From NCBI GenBank assembly GCA_900770725.1, contig CAAGLL010000067.1:171120-235119 (forward strand): a DNA stretch of 64,000 nucleotides, read 5' to 3'. Below are positions 16,165-26,038 of the stretch, piece after piece. The DNA is from an uncultured Succinivibrio sp. Lineage in GTDB: Bacteria; Pseudomonadota; Gammaproteobacteria; Enterobacterales; Succinivibrionaceae. The translations under genes and the position numbers were made by a program. The notes beneath the pieces were generated by a model, which saw nothing but the letters and a program-made list of their open reading frames with translations, had not been told where the DNA came from and searched no databases. The stretch's first letter is position 1; each line of letters opens with the position of its first letter.

Positions 16165-17100
16165 CTAGAACGCGGCAGGGTTGAGCAGGACCGGGCGCCC
16201 GGAACGCTCGCGCAGCGCGCGCTCGAGGATGTCGTGGTCGATGCCCGGGGTCTTGAAGAAGGCCAGATCCGAGTCGGTGAACGAGAACGGGGCGTTCTCG
16301 TCGACGTTGTCGAACTCGGCCGAGGTGCGCGACAGCGGCTGGTGCACCTCGATGTAGATGCTCCCGTCGGGATCGACGTAGTGCTTGATGGGCTGGTTGG
16401 TGAACTGCACCCTGGTCCCGACCGGCACCTCGTGCCAGATCACCTCGTTGTCCTCGTTGCGAAGCCTCACGCAGCCGTGGCTGACGCGAAGCCCGATGCC
16501 GAAGTCGGCGTTGGTGCCGTGGATTGCAAAGAGCTTGCCCACGTACATGGCGTAGAGGCCCATCGGGTTGTCCGGGCCTGCCGGAACCACGGCGGGCAGC
16601 GGATCGCCTGCCGCGGCGTACTCGGCGCGCATCGCGGCCGTCGGGGTCCAGGTCGGGCCGGCCTTCTTGCGCTCGACCTTGGTCACCCAGCTTATCGGGG
16701 TGCCCTTGCCCAGCTGGCCGATGCCGATGGGGAAGATCTCCACGTCGTTGCCGCGGTAGTAGAAGAGGCGCATCTCGGCCGAGTTGACCACGATGCCCTC
16801 GTGCGGGGTGTCAGGCAGGATCACCCTCTGTGGGATCACGAGCTGGGTGCCCTTGCGCGGGACGATCGGATCGACCTTGGGGTTGGCCTCGATCATGTTG
16901 GAGAGGCCGAGCTTGTAGTGGGCGGCCACGTATTCCATCGTGGTCGTGCCGGTCTCGGCGACCTTGTACACGCTCTCCTCGCCGACCATGCGGGTCGAGG
17001 GGGTGATCGGGTAGATGAGCCCGGCGTTGGCCGCCGGGAGGGCCGCTGTCAACGCCGCGGCCAGGGCCAGATTGCGCAGTGTATGCATCTTTGAAACCAT
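16165..17100 (-). CDS. L,D-transpeptidase (ErfK/YbiS/YcfS/YnhG family)
   Basis: A 311-residue periplasmic enzyme: signal peptide ending near AANA (about 26), a LysM-like segment (about 40-90) and a YkuD catalytic domain with IHGTN and SHGCVRL carrying the nucleophilic cysteine. Family members cross-link peptidoglycan by 3-3 bonds or attach Braun lipoprotein. The start at 17100 gives a full signal peptide; an ATG at 17088 would also do, and neither has a clear ribosome-binding site. The beta-helix gene follows closely on the same strand, suggesting joint envelope work. Confidence 0.92.
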   Translation of the reverse strand: MVSKMHTLRNLALAAALTAALPAANAGLIYPITPSTRMVGEESVYKVAETGTTTMEYVAAHYKLGLSNMIEANPKVDPIVPRKGTQLVIPQRVILPDTPHEGIVVNSAEMRLFYYRGNDVEIFPIGIGQLGKGTPISWVTKVERKKAGPTWTPTAAMRAEYAAAGDPLPAVVPAGPDNPMGLYAMYVGKLFAIHGTNADFGIGLRVSHGCVRLRNEDNEVIWHEVPVGTRVQFTNQPIKHYVDPDGSIYIEVHQPLSRTSAEFDNVDENAPFSFTDSDLAFFKTPGIDHDILERALRERSGRPVLLNPAAF

Positions 17101-17195
17101 GTGTTGGATTTGCTGCCGCTTATGATACCCCACATGGGGCCAGCGGCTTAAAAAACGCAATGCAGGCGAGCAAGATCCGCACCAGATGGGTTTTC

Positions 17196-19158
17196 TCACT
17201 TTCTCGTTGTCTTGCGCGAATATGTGGTGGCGCGAGCCGAGCCGTTTGAGACAATCCTGCCTTCCTTTTCTAGCTTGTGCAAAAGCTGCCTGGTCCAGGA
17301 TTCCCCAAGCCCGGTCGCAGCCTCTATCTCCTTTCTCGAGCAAGGGGAATTGCCCTCTATGAACTCCAGGATCCTTTGCTTGCTTGAACCACGCGATCTG
17401 CTCGGCACGCTGGGAGTTGCAGCTTCACGGCTTGTTCCGCCTGCCTTTGCAGATGGTTGTGCATCAGAACCTGCTTTTTCGCTATCAGGCAGTTTCGCTT
17501 GCTGCCCGGCATCCGGCGCGCGGCCAGCTTTTTTGATGCCATGCTGCAGCGAATCTCCCGTCTGAAGGCTGTCTTTTCTAGGGTCCGACGGCGCGTCAAC
17601 TGACTGATCCCCGCCTTCTCGTTTATCCGACGGTTCCTCAATTATCCGACGGTCTTCGCCGGAAGTATCCGACGGTTTCCCAGTTATCCGACGGTCTTCA
17701 TCGGGAGTATCCGACGGTCTTTCGGCTATCCGACGGTCTCTGTCTGGAGTATCCGACGGTTCCTCAACTATCCGACGGTCTTCGCCGGAAGTATCCGACG
17801 GTTTCCCAGTTATCCGACGGTCTTCATCGGGAGTATCCGACGGTCTCTCAGCTATCCGACGGTCTTCATCGGGAATATCCGACGGTCTTTCGGCTATCCG
17901 ACGGTCTTTGATATCAGAATCCGATGCCGAATCTTGACTGATTGCGCTGGCACCACCAATCAAGGAGCCATCCGCCACTTTTATGCCATTGCTTTCAAAG
18001 CTGAGGGTAAGGATTGTCCTTGCAGGGTTGTATCTTTCTTCATACTCAGGCACCTTGAGATTCATCGATGACCACGCCTTCATGATCGACGGAACTCCGC
18101 TGCCAAAGCGTTCGCCAAACTTTAGCAAGTGGAACATCCGCATGATGATGAAGTTGCGCGGATCCGAAATTCCGCCGCGCAGCATCTGAACCATGCCCGG
18201 CCTGATCCCGCCAGAGTTCTCGATCACCAGCTTCTGCGGGTAAAAGCTGATCACCACCGGCCTTGGGGCATGGAAATCGGCGTTTGCAAGGCAATTGACC
18301 AAGGCCTCCCGCACAGCCTTGCGAGCTTGCGGCATGTCATCGCGAACCACGCCATTGACAAGCTTGAAAGGAAGCTTGAGGTTAAGCGCAATCTTGTTAA
18401 AGGCCATGGAAAAAAAGTCAAAGAGGTTGCCTGACCATGAAACGCTGTCGGAGTCTAGCCGGTCGGACCATCTGTTCCTTGGATCAAATTGCTCGCTGTA
18501 GTCGAGGAAGTAATACGGGAACTCTGGCACGATGTCCCACCTGTTGCCGAACATGAGCAATCCGGAAGCAGTCGGGTGGAGCTTGCCATCGCCTCTGCTC
18601 TTGCGCGCAGCGCCGATCCCAAGCAGGTACTCATCAGTCCCGCAAGTTGAGAATGGATGATTGGGAGAAACCGACTGGTGTAAAGCGCGGTACCTGCTTA
18701 TGGTCTCTTGGTTGAGGTCCCCGGCATCGATGTCCGCAACCAGCCTTAGTTGGTCAAACCCGGGCGCTCGTTCGCCAAGCATATTGATGACTTCAGCCTC
18801 CGTGCGCCTGCAATCGCCCTCGCCATTGCGACGGCATGTTCCAACGATCGGATCCCTGTTGATGTGCACCGGCCACTTGCCGCCAGTTGCCTTCGGGACA
18901 TTGATGGCCAGGATCTTGACGCCATTTGCCTTGCAGGCCCTGGTGCCCTTATCCCTGGGCAGGCTGACGCTGACCTTTCCATCAAAGCATCAGGATCCTT
19001 GACGCCCGAGGGCAAAGCGCGCCGTCAGGCTTTTCCTCTGCCAAAAGGATGATCACGCCGCCGTACGCATTGGCAAATGCCAAACAGGTCTCCCAAATTG
19101 AATTTGGCCACCCCGCCTGCGGCTCTCTTGGCCCCAATGTCATGGTCCTTTTCCCCAT
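17196..19158 (-). pseudogene. broken AlbA_2/RecG-C-type ATP-binding transcriptional regulator
   Basis: Three frames together encode one protein of the Schlafen-AlbA_2 regulator type. The first (19158 to about 19005) gives WPNSIWETCLAFANAYGG and ends at a stop (18982-18984). The second gives GVKDPDALMER (about 19007-18970). The third runs from KVSVSLPRDKG (about 18977) through NVPKATGGKWPVHINRDPIVGT to the stop at 17196 and holds the RecG-C-like ATPase part (MLMFGNRWDIVPEFPYYFLD) and a C-terminal winged helix. At least one base loss and one small deletion break the N-terminus. The third frame could still make a 557-residue protein from GTG 18869. A Pro/Asp/Arg-rich repeat separates ATPase and winged helix. 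Confidence 0.75.
17624..17905 (-). repeat. tandem repeat, 14 copies of CCGTCGGATA read in two frames
   Basis: On the minus strand CCGTCGGATA occurs 14 times, spaced alternately 19 and 23 bases, so a 42-bp unit repeats seven times. One copy per unit is read as RRI (in DRRI) and the other, in a shifted frame, as PSD. This gives seven 14-residue units (DRRI-x3-PSD-T/I-x3). A higher 126-bp period of three units is present twice. It lies in the linker of the broken AlbA_2 regulator. Confidence 0.9.
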
Positions 19159-19354
19159 CTCATGGGCTGGCTCAGGGAGCGGGCAGCGCCCGCTCCTTGA
19201 TTTTACATAAGAAAGCCGCTTGTCGCCATCCAAGTTCCACAGCCATGACAGGCCGTTCTTGCCCCTGACAGCAAAAGCGCGTTGTGGCACAATAGCAAGT
19301 TGACTTCGACCATAGAACACACAATTCAAACGGGCTTTCGCGCCGGAGACAGAG

Positions 19355-21949
19355 ATGTCAGAGGAAAAGATCCCTTACAACCCCCAGGAAATCGAGCCTG
19401 AGGTCCAGAAATACTGGGAAGACCACCAGACCTTCCACGCCGTCATGGACAGCAAGAAGGAGAAGTACTACTGCCTGGTGATGCTCCCCTACCCTTCGGG
19501 CAAGCTCCACATGGGGCATGTGAGGAACTACACCATAGGCGACGTCATCGCCCGCTTCCAGAGGCTCAACGGCAAGAATGTCATGTCCCCCATAGGCTGG
19601 GACGCCTTCGGCATGCCGGCTGAGAACGCCGCCATCAAGAACGGCAGGCAGCCTGGCGACTGGACCTACGGCAACATCGCCTACATGAAGAAGCAGATCA
19701 AGGCCCTGGGCTTTGCCTACGACTGGCAGCGCGAGGTGGCGACCTGCCGCCCCGAGTACTACAAGTGGGAGCAGAAGTTCTTCGGGGAGCTCTACCGCCG
19801 CGGCCTCGTCTACAAGAAGGTCTCCACCGTCAACTGGTGCCCGGTCGACCACACCGTGCTTGCCAACGAGCAGGTCGAGGACGGCTGCTGCTGGCGCTGC
19901 GGCGCGCGCGTCGAGCAGCGCGAGCTGCCCCAGTGGTACCTCAAGATCACCGCATACGCCGACGAGCTGCTCAAGGACATCGACCAGCTCTCCGGCTGGC
20001 CTGAGCGCGTGCGCACCATGCAGCGCAACTGGATCGGCAGGTCCGAGGGCCTCAACATCACCTTCAAGGTCGACGGCTCGGACGACAAGTTCACCGTCTA
20101 CACCACCCGCCCCGACACCTTCATGGGCGTCACCTACGTCTCCATCGCCGCCAACCACCCGCTGGCCAAGAAGGCCTGCGAGGGCAACCCGCAGCTCGAG
20201 GCCTTCTGCCAGGAGTGCCTGACCCACAAGAGCTCCGAGGCCGACATCGCGACCATGGAGAAGAAGGGCATGGCCACCGGGCTGTACGCCATCCACCCGC
20301 TCAACGGCCGCAAGGTCCCGATCTACGTCGCCAACTTCGTGATCATGGACTACGGAACCGGCGCGGTCATGTCCGTCCCGGCCCACGACGAGCGCGACTT
20401 CGAGTTTGCAAAGAAGTACGGCATCGACATCATCCAGGTCATCAAGCCTGCCGACGGCCATGCCATCGACCTGTCCAAGGCCGCCTACACCGAGCACGGC
20501 ATCGCCTGCAACTCAGGCGAGTTCGACGGCCTTGATTTCGAGCATGCCTTCAACGCCATCGCCGAGAAGCTCATCTCGATGGGCTGCGCCGAGCGCAAGG
20601 TCAACTACCGCCTGCGCGACTGGTGCATCTCCCGCCAGCGCTACTGGGGCGCGCCGATCCCGATGCTCACCGACGACGTGACCGGCGAGGTCGTGCCGGT
20701 GCCCGACGACGAGCTGCCGGTCGAGCTGCCGGGCGACGTCAAGATCGACGGCGTGACCTCCCCGCTCAAGAAGGATCCGGCCTTCTACAAGACCACCTAC
20801 AAGGGCCATCCGGCCACCCGCGAGACCGACACCTTCGACACCTTCATGGAGTCGTCCTGGTACTTCTGCCGCTACTGCTCGCCGCGCGACGACAAGGAGA
20901 TGTTCGACCCGACCGAGGCCAACTACTGGCTCCCGGTCGACCAGTACATCGGCGGCATCGAGCACGCCGTGATGCACCTGCTCTACGCCAGGTTCTTCTT
21001 CAAGCTGCTGCGCGACGCCGGCATGGTCAAGTACGACGAGCCCTTCACCAGGCTGCTGTGCCAGGGCATGGTGCTCGCCGACGCCTACTACTACCTCGAC
21101 AAGGACGGCGTGAAGTGCTGGGTCAGCCCGCTCAAGGTCATTGCCACGCGCGACGACAAGGGCAACATCGTCAAGGCAGTCGACGACGAGGGCCACGAGC
21201 TGCACCACGAGGGCATGATCAAGATGTCCAAGTCCAAGGCCAACGGCATCGATCCTGACGACATGATCAGGATCTACGGCGCCGACACCGTGAGGCTCTT
21301 CCTGATGTTCGCGTCTCCAGCCGAGCTCACCTTGGAGTGGCGCCAGTCGGGCGTCGAGGGCTCGCTGCGCTTCCTGCGCCGCCTCTGGGCCCAGGTCCAC
21401 GAGCTCGTCTCCGAAGGCAGCCGCGCCGCGCTCGACCCGTCCAAGCTCTCAGACCAGGGCCGCAGGCTGCGCCACGATCTGCACGCCACGCTTGAGAAGG
21501 TCACCGACGACATCGGCCGCCGCCAGACCTTCAACACCGCCATCGCCGCGATCATGGAGCTCATGAACGAGGCTCAGAAGTTCCGCCCGGCCTCGGACAA
21601 CGACCGCGCCCTGATGTACGAGCTCTACGACACCGTGGTGCTGATGCTCGATCCGGTGGTCCCGCACATCTGCTTCAAGCTCTGGAACGTGCTGGGGCAC
21701 GAGGGCACCATCGACGACGCCTCCTGGCCCAAGCCAGACAAGGAGGCCTTAAAGCCCCTCGACGTCATGCTCGTGGTCCAGGTCAACGGCCGCGTGCGCG
21801 CCAAGGTGACCGTGGCCCCGGGGCTCCCCGAGGACAAGATCCGCGAGATAGCCCTTGAGAACGCCGACGTCAGGAAGTTCACCGACGGCAAGGCCGTCAA
21901 GAAGGTCATCTACGTCAAGGGCCGCCTCGTCAACATCGTCGTGGCCTGA
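19355..21949 (+). CDS. leuS: leucine-tRNA ligase
   Basis: An 864-residue class I synthetase of the bacterial type (E. coli 860). The HIGH box is HMGH (52-55), the KMSKS loop is KMSKS (623-627), and the CP1 editing domain with TTRPDT lies between (about 225-415). A zinc-type CxxC region sits near 175-190, and an anticodon-binding and C-terminal domain follow. A GGAGA precedes the ATG by seven bases. It is followed after 31 bases by lptE, in the usual gammaproteobacterial order. No convincing promoter was found just upstream; TTGACT at 19300-19305 lacks a good -10. Confidence 0.98.
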   Translation: MSEEKIPYNPQEIEPEVQKYWEDHQTFHAVMDSKKEKYYCLVMLPYPSGKLHMGHVRNYTIGDVIARFQRLNGKNVMSPIGWDAFGMPAENAAIKNGRQPGDWTYGNIAYMKKQIKALGFAYDWQREVATCRPEYYKWEQKFFGELYRRGLVYKKVSTVNWCPVDHTVLANEQVEDGCCWRCGARVEQRELPQWYLKITAYADELLKDIDQLSGWPERVRTMQRNWIGRSEGLNITFKVDGSDDKFTVYTTRPDTFMGVTYVSIAANHPLAKKACEGNPQLEAFCQECLTHKSSEADIATMEKKGMATGLYAIHPLNGRKVPIYVANFVIMDYGTGAVMSVPAHDERDFEFAKKYGIDIIQVIKPADGHAIDLSKAAYTEHGIACNSGEFDGLDFEHAFNAIAEKLISMGCAERKVNYRLRDWCISRQRYWGAPIPMLTDDVTGEVVPVPDDELPVELPGDVKIDGVTSPLKKDPAFYKTTYKGHPATRETDTFDTFMESSWYFCRYCSPRDDKEMFDPTEANYWLPVDQYIGGIEHAVMHLLYARFFFKLLRDAGMVKYDEPFTRLLCQGMVLADAYYYLDKDGVKCWVSPLKVIATRDDKGNIVKAVDDEGHELHHEGMIKMSKSKANGIDPDDMIRIYGADTVRLFLMFASPAELTLEWRQSGVEGSLRFLRRLWAQVHELVSEGSRAALDPSKLSDQGRRLRHDLHATLEKVTDDIGRRQTFNTAIAAIMELMNEAQKFRPASDNDRALMYELYDTVVLMLDPVVPHICFKLWNVLGHEGTIDDASWPKPDKEALKPLDVMLVVQVNGRVRAKVTVAPGLPEDKIREIALENADVRKFTDGKAVKKVIYVKGRLVNIVVA

Positions 21950-21980
21950 GGCGCCCAAGGCCCCCAGGCTTGGAGGAGGA

Positions 21981-22772
21981 ATGCACATGCTCAGGTTGGC
22001 GCTATGCGCTGCATCATTGGCCGCGGCGCTTGCGCTGCCAGGCTGCGGGTTCCACCTCCCAAGCGAGGCCACGCTTGCGCAGACCATGCCCGTCGTGAAC
22101 TTCCAGGGCAACGAGCGCGGCAGGATGGCCAGGGCCGTGATCCAGAAGCTGCGCGTGGCGGGCGTTGACGTCCGCACTAGCGGCAGCAAGGATCACCCGC
22201 TCTTAAAGGATCCGTCCGTGCCGCAGCTGCAGGTCTCGGATCCTTCCGTCTACGCCCCGCTCGTCTCGGTCAACTCCTACCTGGGGGCCTCCGAGTACAA
22301 CATGATCCTCCGCTCCTCGGGGATCCTCAGGGTCAAGGGCCACCGCCCGATCCTGATGAGGGCCTCGATCACGCGCTCCTACTTAAACAAGTCCGGCGCC
22401 GCGCTTGCAACCTCCAACGAGTTTGACAACATCTACCGCGAGTCCTGCGACGAGCTGGCAAGCCAGATGGTGACCCGCCTGGGCTACCTCGGGCGCCAGA
22501 GCGATCCCAACGACAAGGCCCCGTCGCCTGCCGAGCTCACCGTGTCCGCAGACGATCCCTCGACTGCGCTCAAGGAGGAGCCGCCTGCGGGCATGACACT
22601 CATGGAGGCGCTGCGCTACGAGGGCGAGCAGGAGAAGTCATCGGGCAAGAGCACCACGCTTGACTCCTTGAACAACGGCTCGGCCGTGCTCGAGGGCACG
22701 CACGATCTGCCCAAGGTGAAGCCTTCCCTCAAGAACGAGGCGCCCGCCTCGGTGAGCGCCGAGGGCTTCTGA
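21981..22772 (+). CDS. lptE: LPS-assembly lipoprotein LptE
   Basis: A 263-residue lipoprotein with signal peptide and lipobox LALPGC (C22) followed by GFHLPSEA, matching the GFHLRG-type start of mature LptE. LptE plugs the LptD barrel in the outer membrane and helps deliver LPS. E. coli LptE has 193 residues; here a low-complexity Ser/Glu/Pro-rich extension of roughly 80 residues follows. The ATG at 21981 has a strong GGAGGA. Its stop overlaps the holA start (TGATG). Confidence 0.92.
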   Translation: MHMLRLALCAASLAAALALPGCGFHLPSEATLAQTMPVVNFQGNERGRMARAVIQKLRVAGVDVRTSGSKDHPLLKDPSVPQLQVSDPSVYAPLVSVNSYLGASEYNMILRSSGILRVKGHRPILMRASITRSYLNKSGAALATSNEFDNIYRESCDELASQMVTRLGYLGRQSDPNDKAPSPAELTVSADDPSTALKEEPPAGMTLMEALRYEGEQEKSSGKSTTLDSLNNGSAVLEGTHDLPKVKPSLKNEAPASVSAEGF

Positions 22773-23854
22773 TGGGAGCGCCCTGCGCCTATGTGATCTG
22801 CTCTGACGATCCGCTCCTCAAGAAGGAGCGGGGCGAGCAGATCATGAAGGACGCCCGCCGCGCCCTGCCGGGCGCCGAGTTCATGCTCTTCACGGACAGC
22901 GACTTCAAGAGCTCGGTCGATCCCGATCTCAGCGCACTTGAGAACGAGCTCATCGACCCGGGGCTCTTCGGCGGGGACCGCATCATCAGGATCTGCTTTA
23001 GGAACTTAAACCAGGCCTCCTGCCGCGTCATGCTCCTCATCGCGCAGCGCATGCGCCCCGGGGTCGTCGTGATCATCGAGCTGCCCCGCGTCAGCGCCGC
23101 CTACGGCAAGGTACCTCCCAAGCCCTACAAGGAGCCCTCGGGCAGGATGGGCGTCAACGGGCTTGCCAACCTCGCCTTCGCCTGCATCAAGGGCATAGGC
23201 GGGGTGGTCGAGATGCTCTACCCGCCCGAGGGGGCGCAGCTCGTGCGCTGGATCCAGTCGCGCGCGGCCGCCTGCTCGCTGCGCTGCAGCCTCGAGTGCG
23301 CGCAGATCATGGCCTCGATGGGTGAGGGCAACCTCATCAGCATCGACCAGACGTTAAGGCTCATCGGCATGACCTCCAAGGGCGGCGATCTCACCCCTGA
23401 AATGATCAGCGCCACCATGGCCTCGGACAGCCGCTTCACCGGCTTTGAGTTCTCGGAGGCGGTGCTGGGCGGCGACTTCCTGAGGGCGCTCAACGTGCTC
23501 TCATCGACCGCCTCCCAGGGAAACGCCGTCGAGTCCCTGGGCCTTCTCATCTCGCGCCTCGACTCGGCCCTGCGCGCCGCCGCAGCGGTCAGGGGATCGG
23601 ACGTCGCCTCGATGATGCCCAGGGAGCGCAGCGCCTTCTTCATGAGGCTCGGCGTCAAGACCCCGGGGCTGCAGAACGCGGTGCTGCGCGCCGCCTCCTC
23701 GATGCCTGAGAGGCTCTTCTCGTTCATCACCTCAAGGCTCGCCCTGGCCTCCTCCGCGCTCTCGCGCTTTGAGAACGACAAGGCCCGCCGGGCGCTTGAG
23801 GATCTCTGCGCCGCAGTAGGCAACTTCAGCGTGATGGAGCTTCAGGCCCCATGA
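22772..23854 (+). CDS. holA: DNA polymerase III subunit delta
   Basis: A 360-residue delta subunit (E. coli 343) of the clamp loader, which opens the beta clamp. The N-terminus YVICSDDPLLKKERGEQI and the internal GVVVIIE match the family. The gene overlaps lptE by one base of the stop and nadD by ATGA, consistent with a leuS-lptE-holA-nadD operon. Confidence 0.95.
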   Translation: MGAPCAYVICSDDPLLKKERGEQIMKDARRALPGAEFMLFTDSDFKSSVDPDLSALENELIDPGLFGGDRIIRICFRNLNQASCRVMLLIAQRMRPGVVVIIELPRVSAAYGKVPPKPYKEPSGRMGVNGLANLAFACIKGIGGVVEMLYPPEGAQLVRWIQSRAAACSLRCSLECAQIMASMGEGNLISIDQTLRLIGMTSKGGDLTPEMISATMASDSRFTGFEFSEAVLGGDFLRALNVLSSTASQGNAVESLGLLISRLDSALRAAAAVRGSDVASMMPRERSAFFMRLGVKTPGLQNAVLRAASSMPERLFSFITSRLALASSALSRFENDKARRALEDLCAAVGNFSVMELQAP

Positions 23855-24531
23855 GCGCTCCCATGTCCACCGGCGTGCTCGGCGGCTCGTTCAACCCCGT
23901 GCACCGCGACCACATCGCGATGGCGCTCGAGGCCAGGAAGGCCCTGCGCCTTGACCGCGTGATCTTCGTGGTGAACGCCTCCCCCGCCTACAAGAACACC
24001 GCCTCCACCTCTTATGCAGACCGCAAGGTGATGCTCGAGCTGGCCATCAGGCCATACCCGTTCTTTTCCACAAGCGATCTCGAGGCGGATCCGAGCGTGC
24101 ACCACTACACCTTCGACACGCTCTCAAGGCTGAGGGATGAGCTTGGGCCTTCTGAGAGGCTGTTCTTCCTGATGGGGACCGACTCGCTGCTCTACCTCGA
24201 TGAATGGAAGCGCGGGCTTGAGCTAGCCTCACTTGCAAACCTCGCGGTGATCGGCAGGAAGGGGCACCTTGAGCGCGAGGTGAAGCCTGCGATCAGGGAT
24301 TTCCTCTCGCGCACCGAGGTAGACGAGGGCGCTTCCGGCTTTGAAAGAGCGCTCCAGGATCCCTGCGGGCACTGCTTCATGCTCTCCTCCTGCCTGCACT
24401 TCATCTCATCAAAGGCGCTGCGCGAGGAGATCTCGATAACCCCAAACGGCCCGCTTGCCGAGGAGTACCTGGAGCCGCAGGTGCGGGAATACGCCCTCGC
24501 GCGCCACCTCTACGACCGCAGGCGCGGATAA
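23851..24531 (+). CDS. nadD: nicotinate-nucleotide adenylyltransferase
   Basis: A 226-residue NadD (E. coli 213) that makes deamido-NAD from nicotinate mononucleotide and ATP. The nucleotidyltransferase motif GGSFNPVHRDH (11-21) and the C-terminal ISSKALREEI are present. The ATG at 23851 overlaps the holA stop; a second ATG at 23863 would give a more usual length. Last gene of the operon, ended by the shared hairpin at 24597. Confidence 0.96.
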   Translation: MSAPMSTGVLGGSFNPVHRDHIAMALEARKALRLDRVIFVVNASPAYKNTASTSYADRKVMLELAIRPYPFFSTSDLEADPSVHHYTFDTLSRLRDELGPSERLFFLMGTDSLLYLDEWKRGLELASLANLAVIGRKGHLEREVKPAIRDFLSRTEVDEGASGFERALQDPCGHCFMLSSCLHFISSKALREEISITPNGPLAEEYLEPQVREYALARHLYDRRRG

Positions 24532-24596
24532 GCGACGCCCTGCTCCAAAGAACCTGGCATCTCCGCAACATGCTTTTTCACTTGCGCCAAGGCGCA

Positions 24597-24628
24597 AAAG
24601 CCCGGGAGCCTTGCGGCCCCCGGGCTTT
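24597..24628. terminator. bidirectional terminator between nadD and the porin gene
   Basis: AAAGCCCGGG (24597-24606) pairs with CCCGGGCTTT (24619-24628). A-run on one side and T-run on the other let it work for both converging genes. Confidence 0.85.
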
Positions 24629-24649
24629 CAATCACCAGGCTATGCCTTC

Positions 24650-25822
24650 TTAGAAGGTGTAGCGCGCACCGACAGCATAGAGCGCATCATCAGTGATGCC
24701 GTCAATGTCATTGCCAAAGCCCTCGTCATCGGAGCCGGCGTCAAACTGAGCCTCGGCCCAGACATTGAAGTTCTCGTTGGCGGCGTAGTTCAGGTACACC
24801 GGAACCTTGCGGGTGGCAGCGCTGCTGTGGTCATACTCAAGGAAGCCATTGCCGCCGTCTATCGAGAGCTGGTTGTACTCGTAGCCGACCGCCAAGCTGA
24901 TGCCGCAATCCCAGGCGTAGTTGACCACGGCCTCGACGCCCTTGCGGCTGTAGTGGTGCTCATCACCATCAGGATCAACAACGGAGAACCTGCGGCCGTC
25001 GAACATCACGCCGGTGTACAGGCCGGAGTCGAGGCTGCCCCAGGTGATGGCAGCGGCGAACTCGCGCATGTTGCGATCGCTGTAAGCGTAGCTCAACAGC
25101 TCACCATCTTCATCATAATCAGCGCCAATGAGGGACTTGTCGCCGTTGTCGTTCTGGCCGCGCAGGTAGGCATAGCCAACCTTGACGCTGATGGGTCCGA
25201 AGAGAACGTCAGGGGAAGTCCAGCCGGCCATCACGGAGAACGAGTTGTTGATGTTCATCTCATCGCCGTCGCCTGCCAGCGAGCCGCCGACGGTGGCGTT
25301 GTTCACGGCAAAGCCGTAGGAGGCGCCGAGGTCGAAGCCATAGCCCGACCAGTTGTAGCGCACGGTGCCCGATCTCCAGTCATCCGAGCCTGGCTGGCCG
25401 ACGCAGCCGTAATCCTCGAAGATGTCGGTGGTCTCGATGACCGACTTCACGGCATCGTAGGTACGGCCGGCGGTGACGGTGCCGAACTTGCCGAAGTCGA
25501 CGCCGACGTACTGCTCGCGGGTCTCGAAGCTGTCGTGCGCACCCGAGGTCCCGTTGCTGTCGGTGGTGTCCCACTCGGTGAAGCCGAAGGCGGAGATACC
25601 GTGGGCGAGCTCGGTGCGACCGGCGATGTTCAGGCGGGCGGAGTTGGCGACGGACTGATCGCCGTCGGCGACCATGTTGTCCTCGTAGTGGGTGGAGTGC
25701 CAGACGGCCTGGACGCGGCCGCCGATGTCCAGCTGGGTGCCGTTCTTGTCATAGACAGTGGCAGCGTTGGCCGAGGAGGCGGCAAAGGCTGCGATCGCGA
25801 TGGCGATGAGTGACTTCTTCAT
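24650..25822 (-). CDS. trimeric porin (OmpC/OmpF-type)
   Basis: A 390-residue outer-membrane porin. Signal peptide MKKSLIAIAIAAFAASSANA (20 residues), then an N-terminal strand TVYDKNGTQLDIGGRVQ, the loop-3 landmark QYVGVDFGKFGTVTAGR (PEFG-like) and a C-terminal strand ending in phenylalanine (VGARYTF), the BAM recognition signal. Codon use is more biased than in neighbours, typical of a highly expressed gene. Expression is set by a strong promoter overlapping an FNR-like box and by a dyad at the start of the leader. Porin class certain; pore selectivity unknown. Confidence 0.95.
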   Translation of the reverse strand: MKKSLIAIAIAAFAASSANAATVYDKNGTQLDIGGRVQAVWHSTHYEDNMVADGDQSVANSARLNIAGRTELAHGISAFGFTEWDTTDSNGTSGAHDSFETREQYVGVDFGKFGTVTAGRTYDAVKSVIETTDIFEDYGCVGQPGSDDWRSGTVRYNWSGYGFDLGASYGFAVNNATVGGSLAGDGDEMNINNSFSVMAGWTSPDVLFGPISVKVGYAYLRGQNDNGDKSLIGADYDEDGELLSYAYSDRNMREFAAAITWGSLDSGLYTGVMFDGRRFSVVDPDGDEHHYSRKGVEAVVNYAWDCGISLAVGYEYNQLSIDGGNGFLEYDHSSAATRKVPVYLNYAANENFNVWAEAQFDAGSDDEGFGNDIDGITDDALYAVGARYTF

Positions 25823-25857
25823 ATCAATTCCCTTTGGTTTTTATTTGTGCTTGTGAT

Positions 25858-25887
25858 GTTAGCAAAGGCTAATTAGCTTTGGCTAAC
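25858..25887 (-). promoter_or_regulatory. dyad at the 5' end of the porin leader
   Basis: On the minus strand GTTAGC and GCTAAC bound a 30-base near-perfect inverted repeat that contains two overlapping TTAGC-N4-GCTAA units. Predicted transcription starts at about 25888, so the transcript would begin almost exactly with this stem (two single-base bulges). It could protect the mRNA 5' end, as known for ompA, or be an operator. Confidence 0.6.
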
Positions 25888-25894
25888 GGGGCAC

Positions 25895-25922
25895 ATTATA
25901 CCCGAACGTTGATCCGGATCAA
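25895..25922 (-). promoter_or_regulatory. porin promoter with perfect FNR-like box
   Basis: A perfect TATAAT (25895-25900) is 16 bases from a -35 TTGATC (25917-25922). The -35 is half of TTGATCCGGATCAA (25909-25922), an exact match to the FNR consensus TTGAT-N4-ATCAA, centred near -27 to -28. FNR activators normally sit at -41.5; here the site covers the -35, which favours repression under anaerobic conditions, if FNR binds. Confidence 0.75.
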
Positions 25923-26038
25923 GTTTTTTCGAGGATTTTGCCCGGCAGTTCGGCGCTTTTGCAGGCGGGCCAGGAGGTCGCGTTAAGCGCCGCGCTGTTG
26001 TACGATCAAGGCGTGGACTTGATAAAGGAGGGCCCCAT

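Noticed and set aside
17624..17905. Possible CRISPR array
   Set aside because: The repeated unit is only 10 bases, spacing is 9-13 bases, and it lies inside a coding frame with no cas genes; it is a coding tandem repeat.
24455..25813. 452-codon open frame antisense to the porin gene
   Set aside because: It mirrors the porin frame in a GC-rich codon pattern, has no family match and no ribosome-binding site; the porin is certain.
25993..26010. Second FNR-like site TTGTACGATCAA before the nitroreductase gene
   Set aside because: Half-sites are spaced and matched poorly, and no -10 element fits an activated promoter there.
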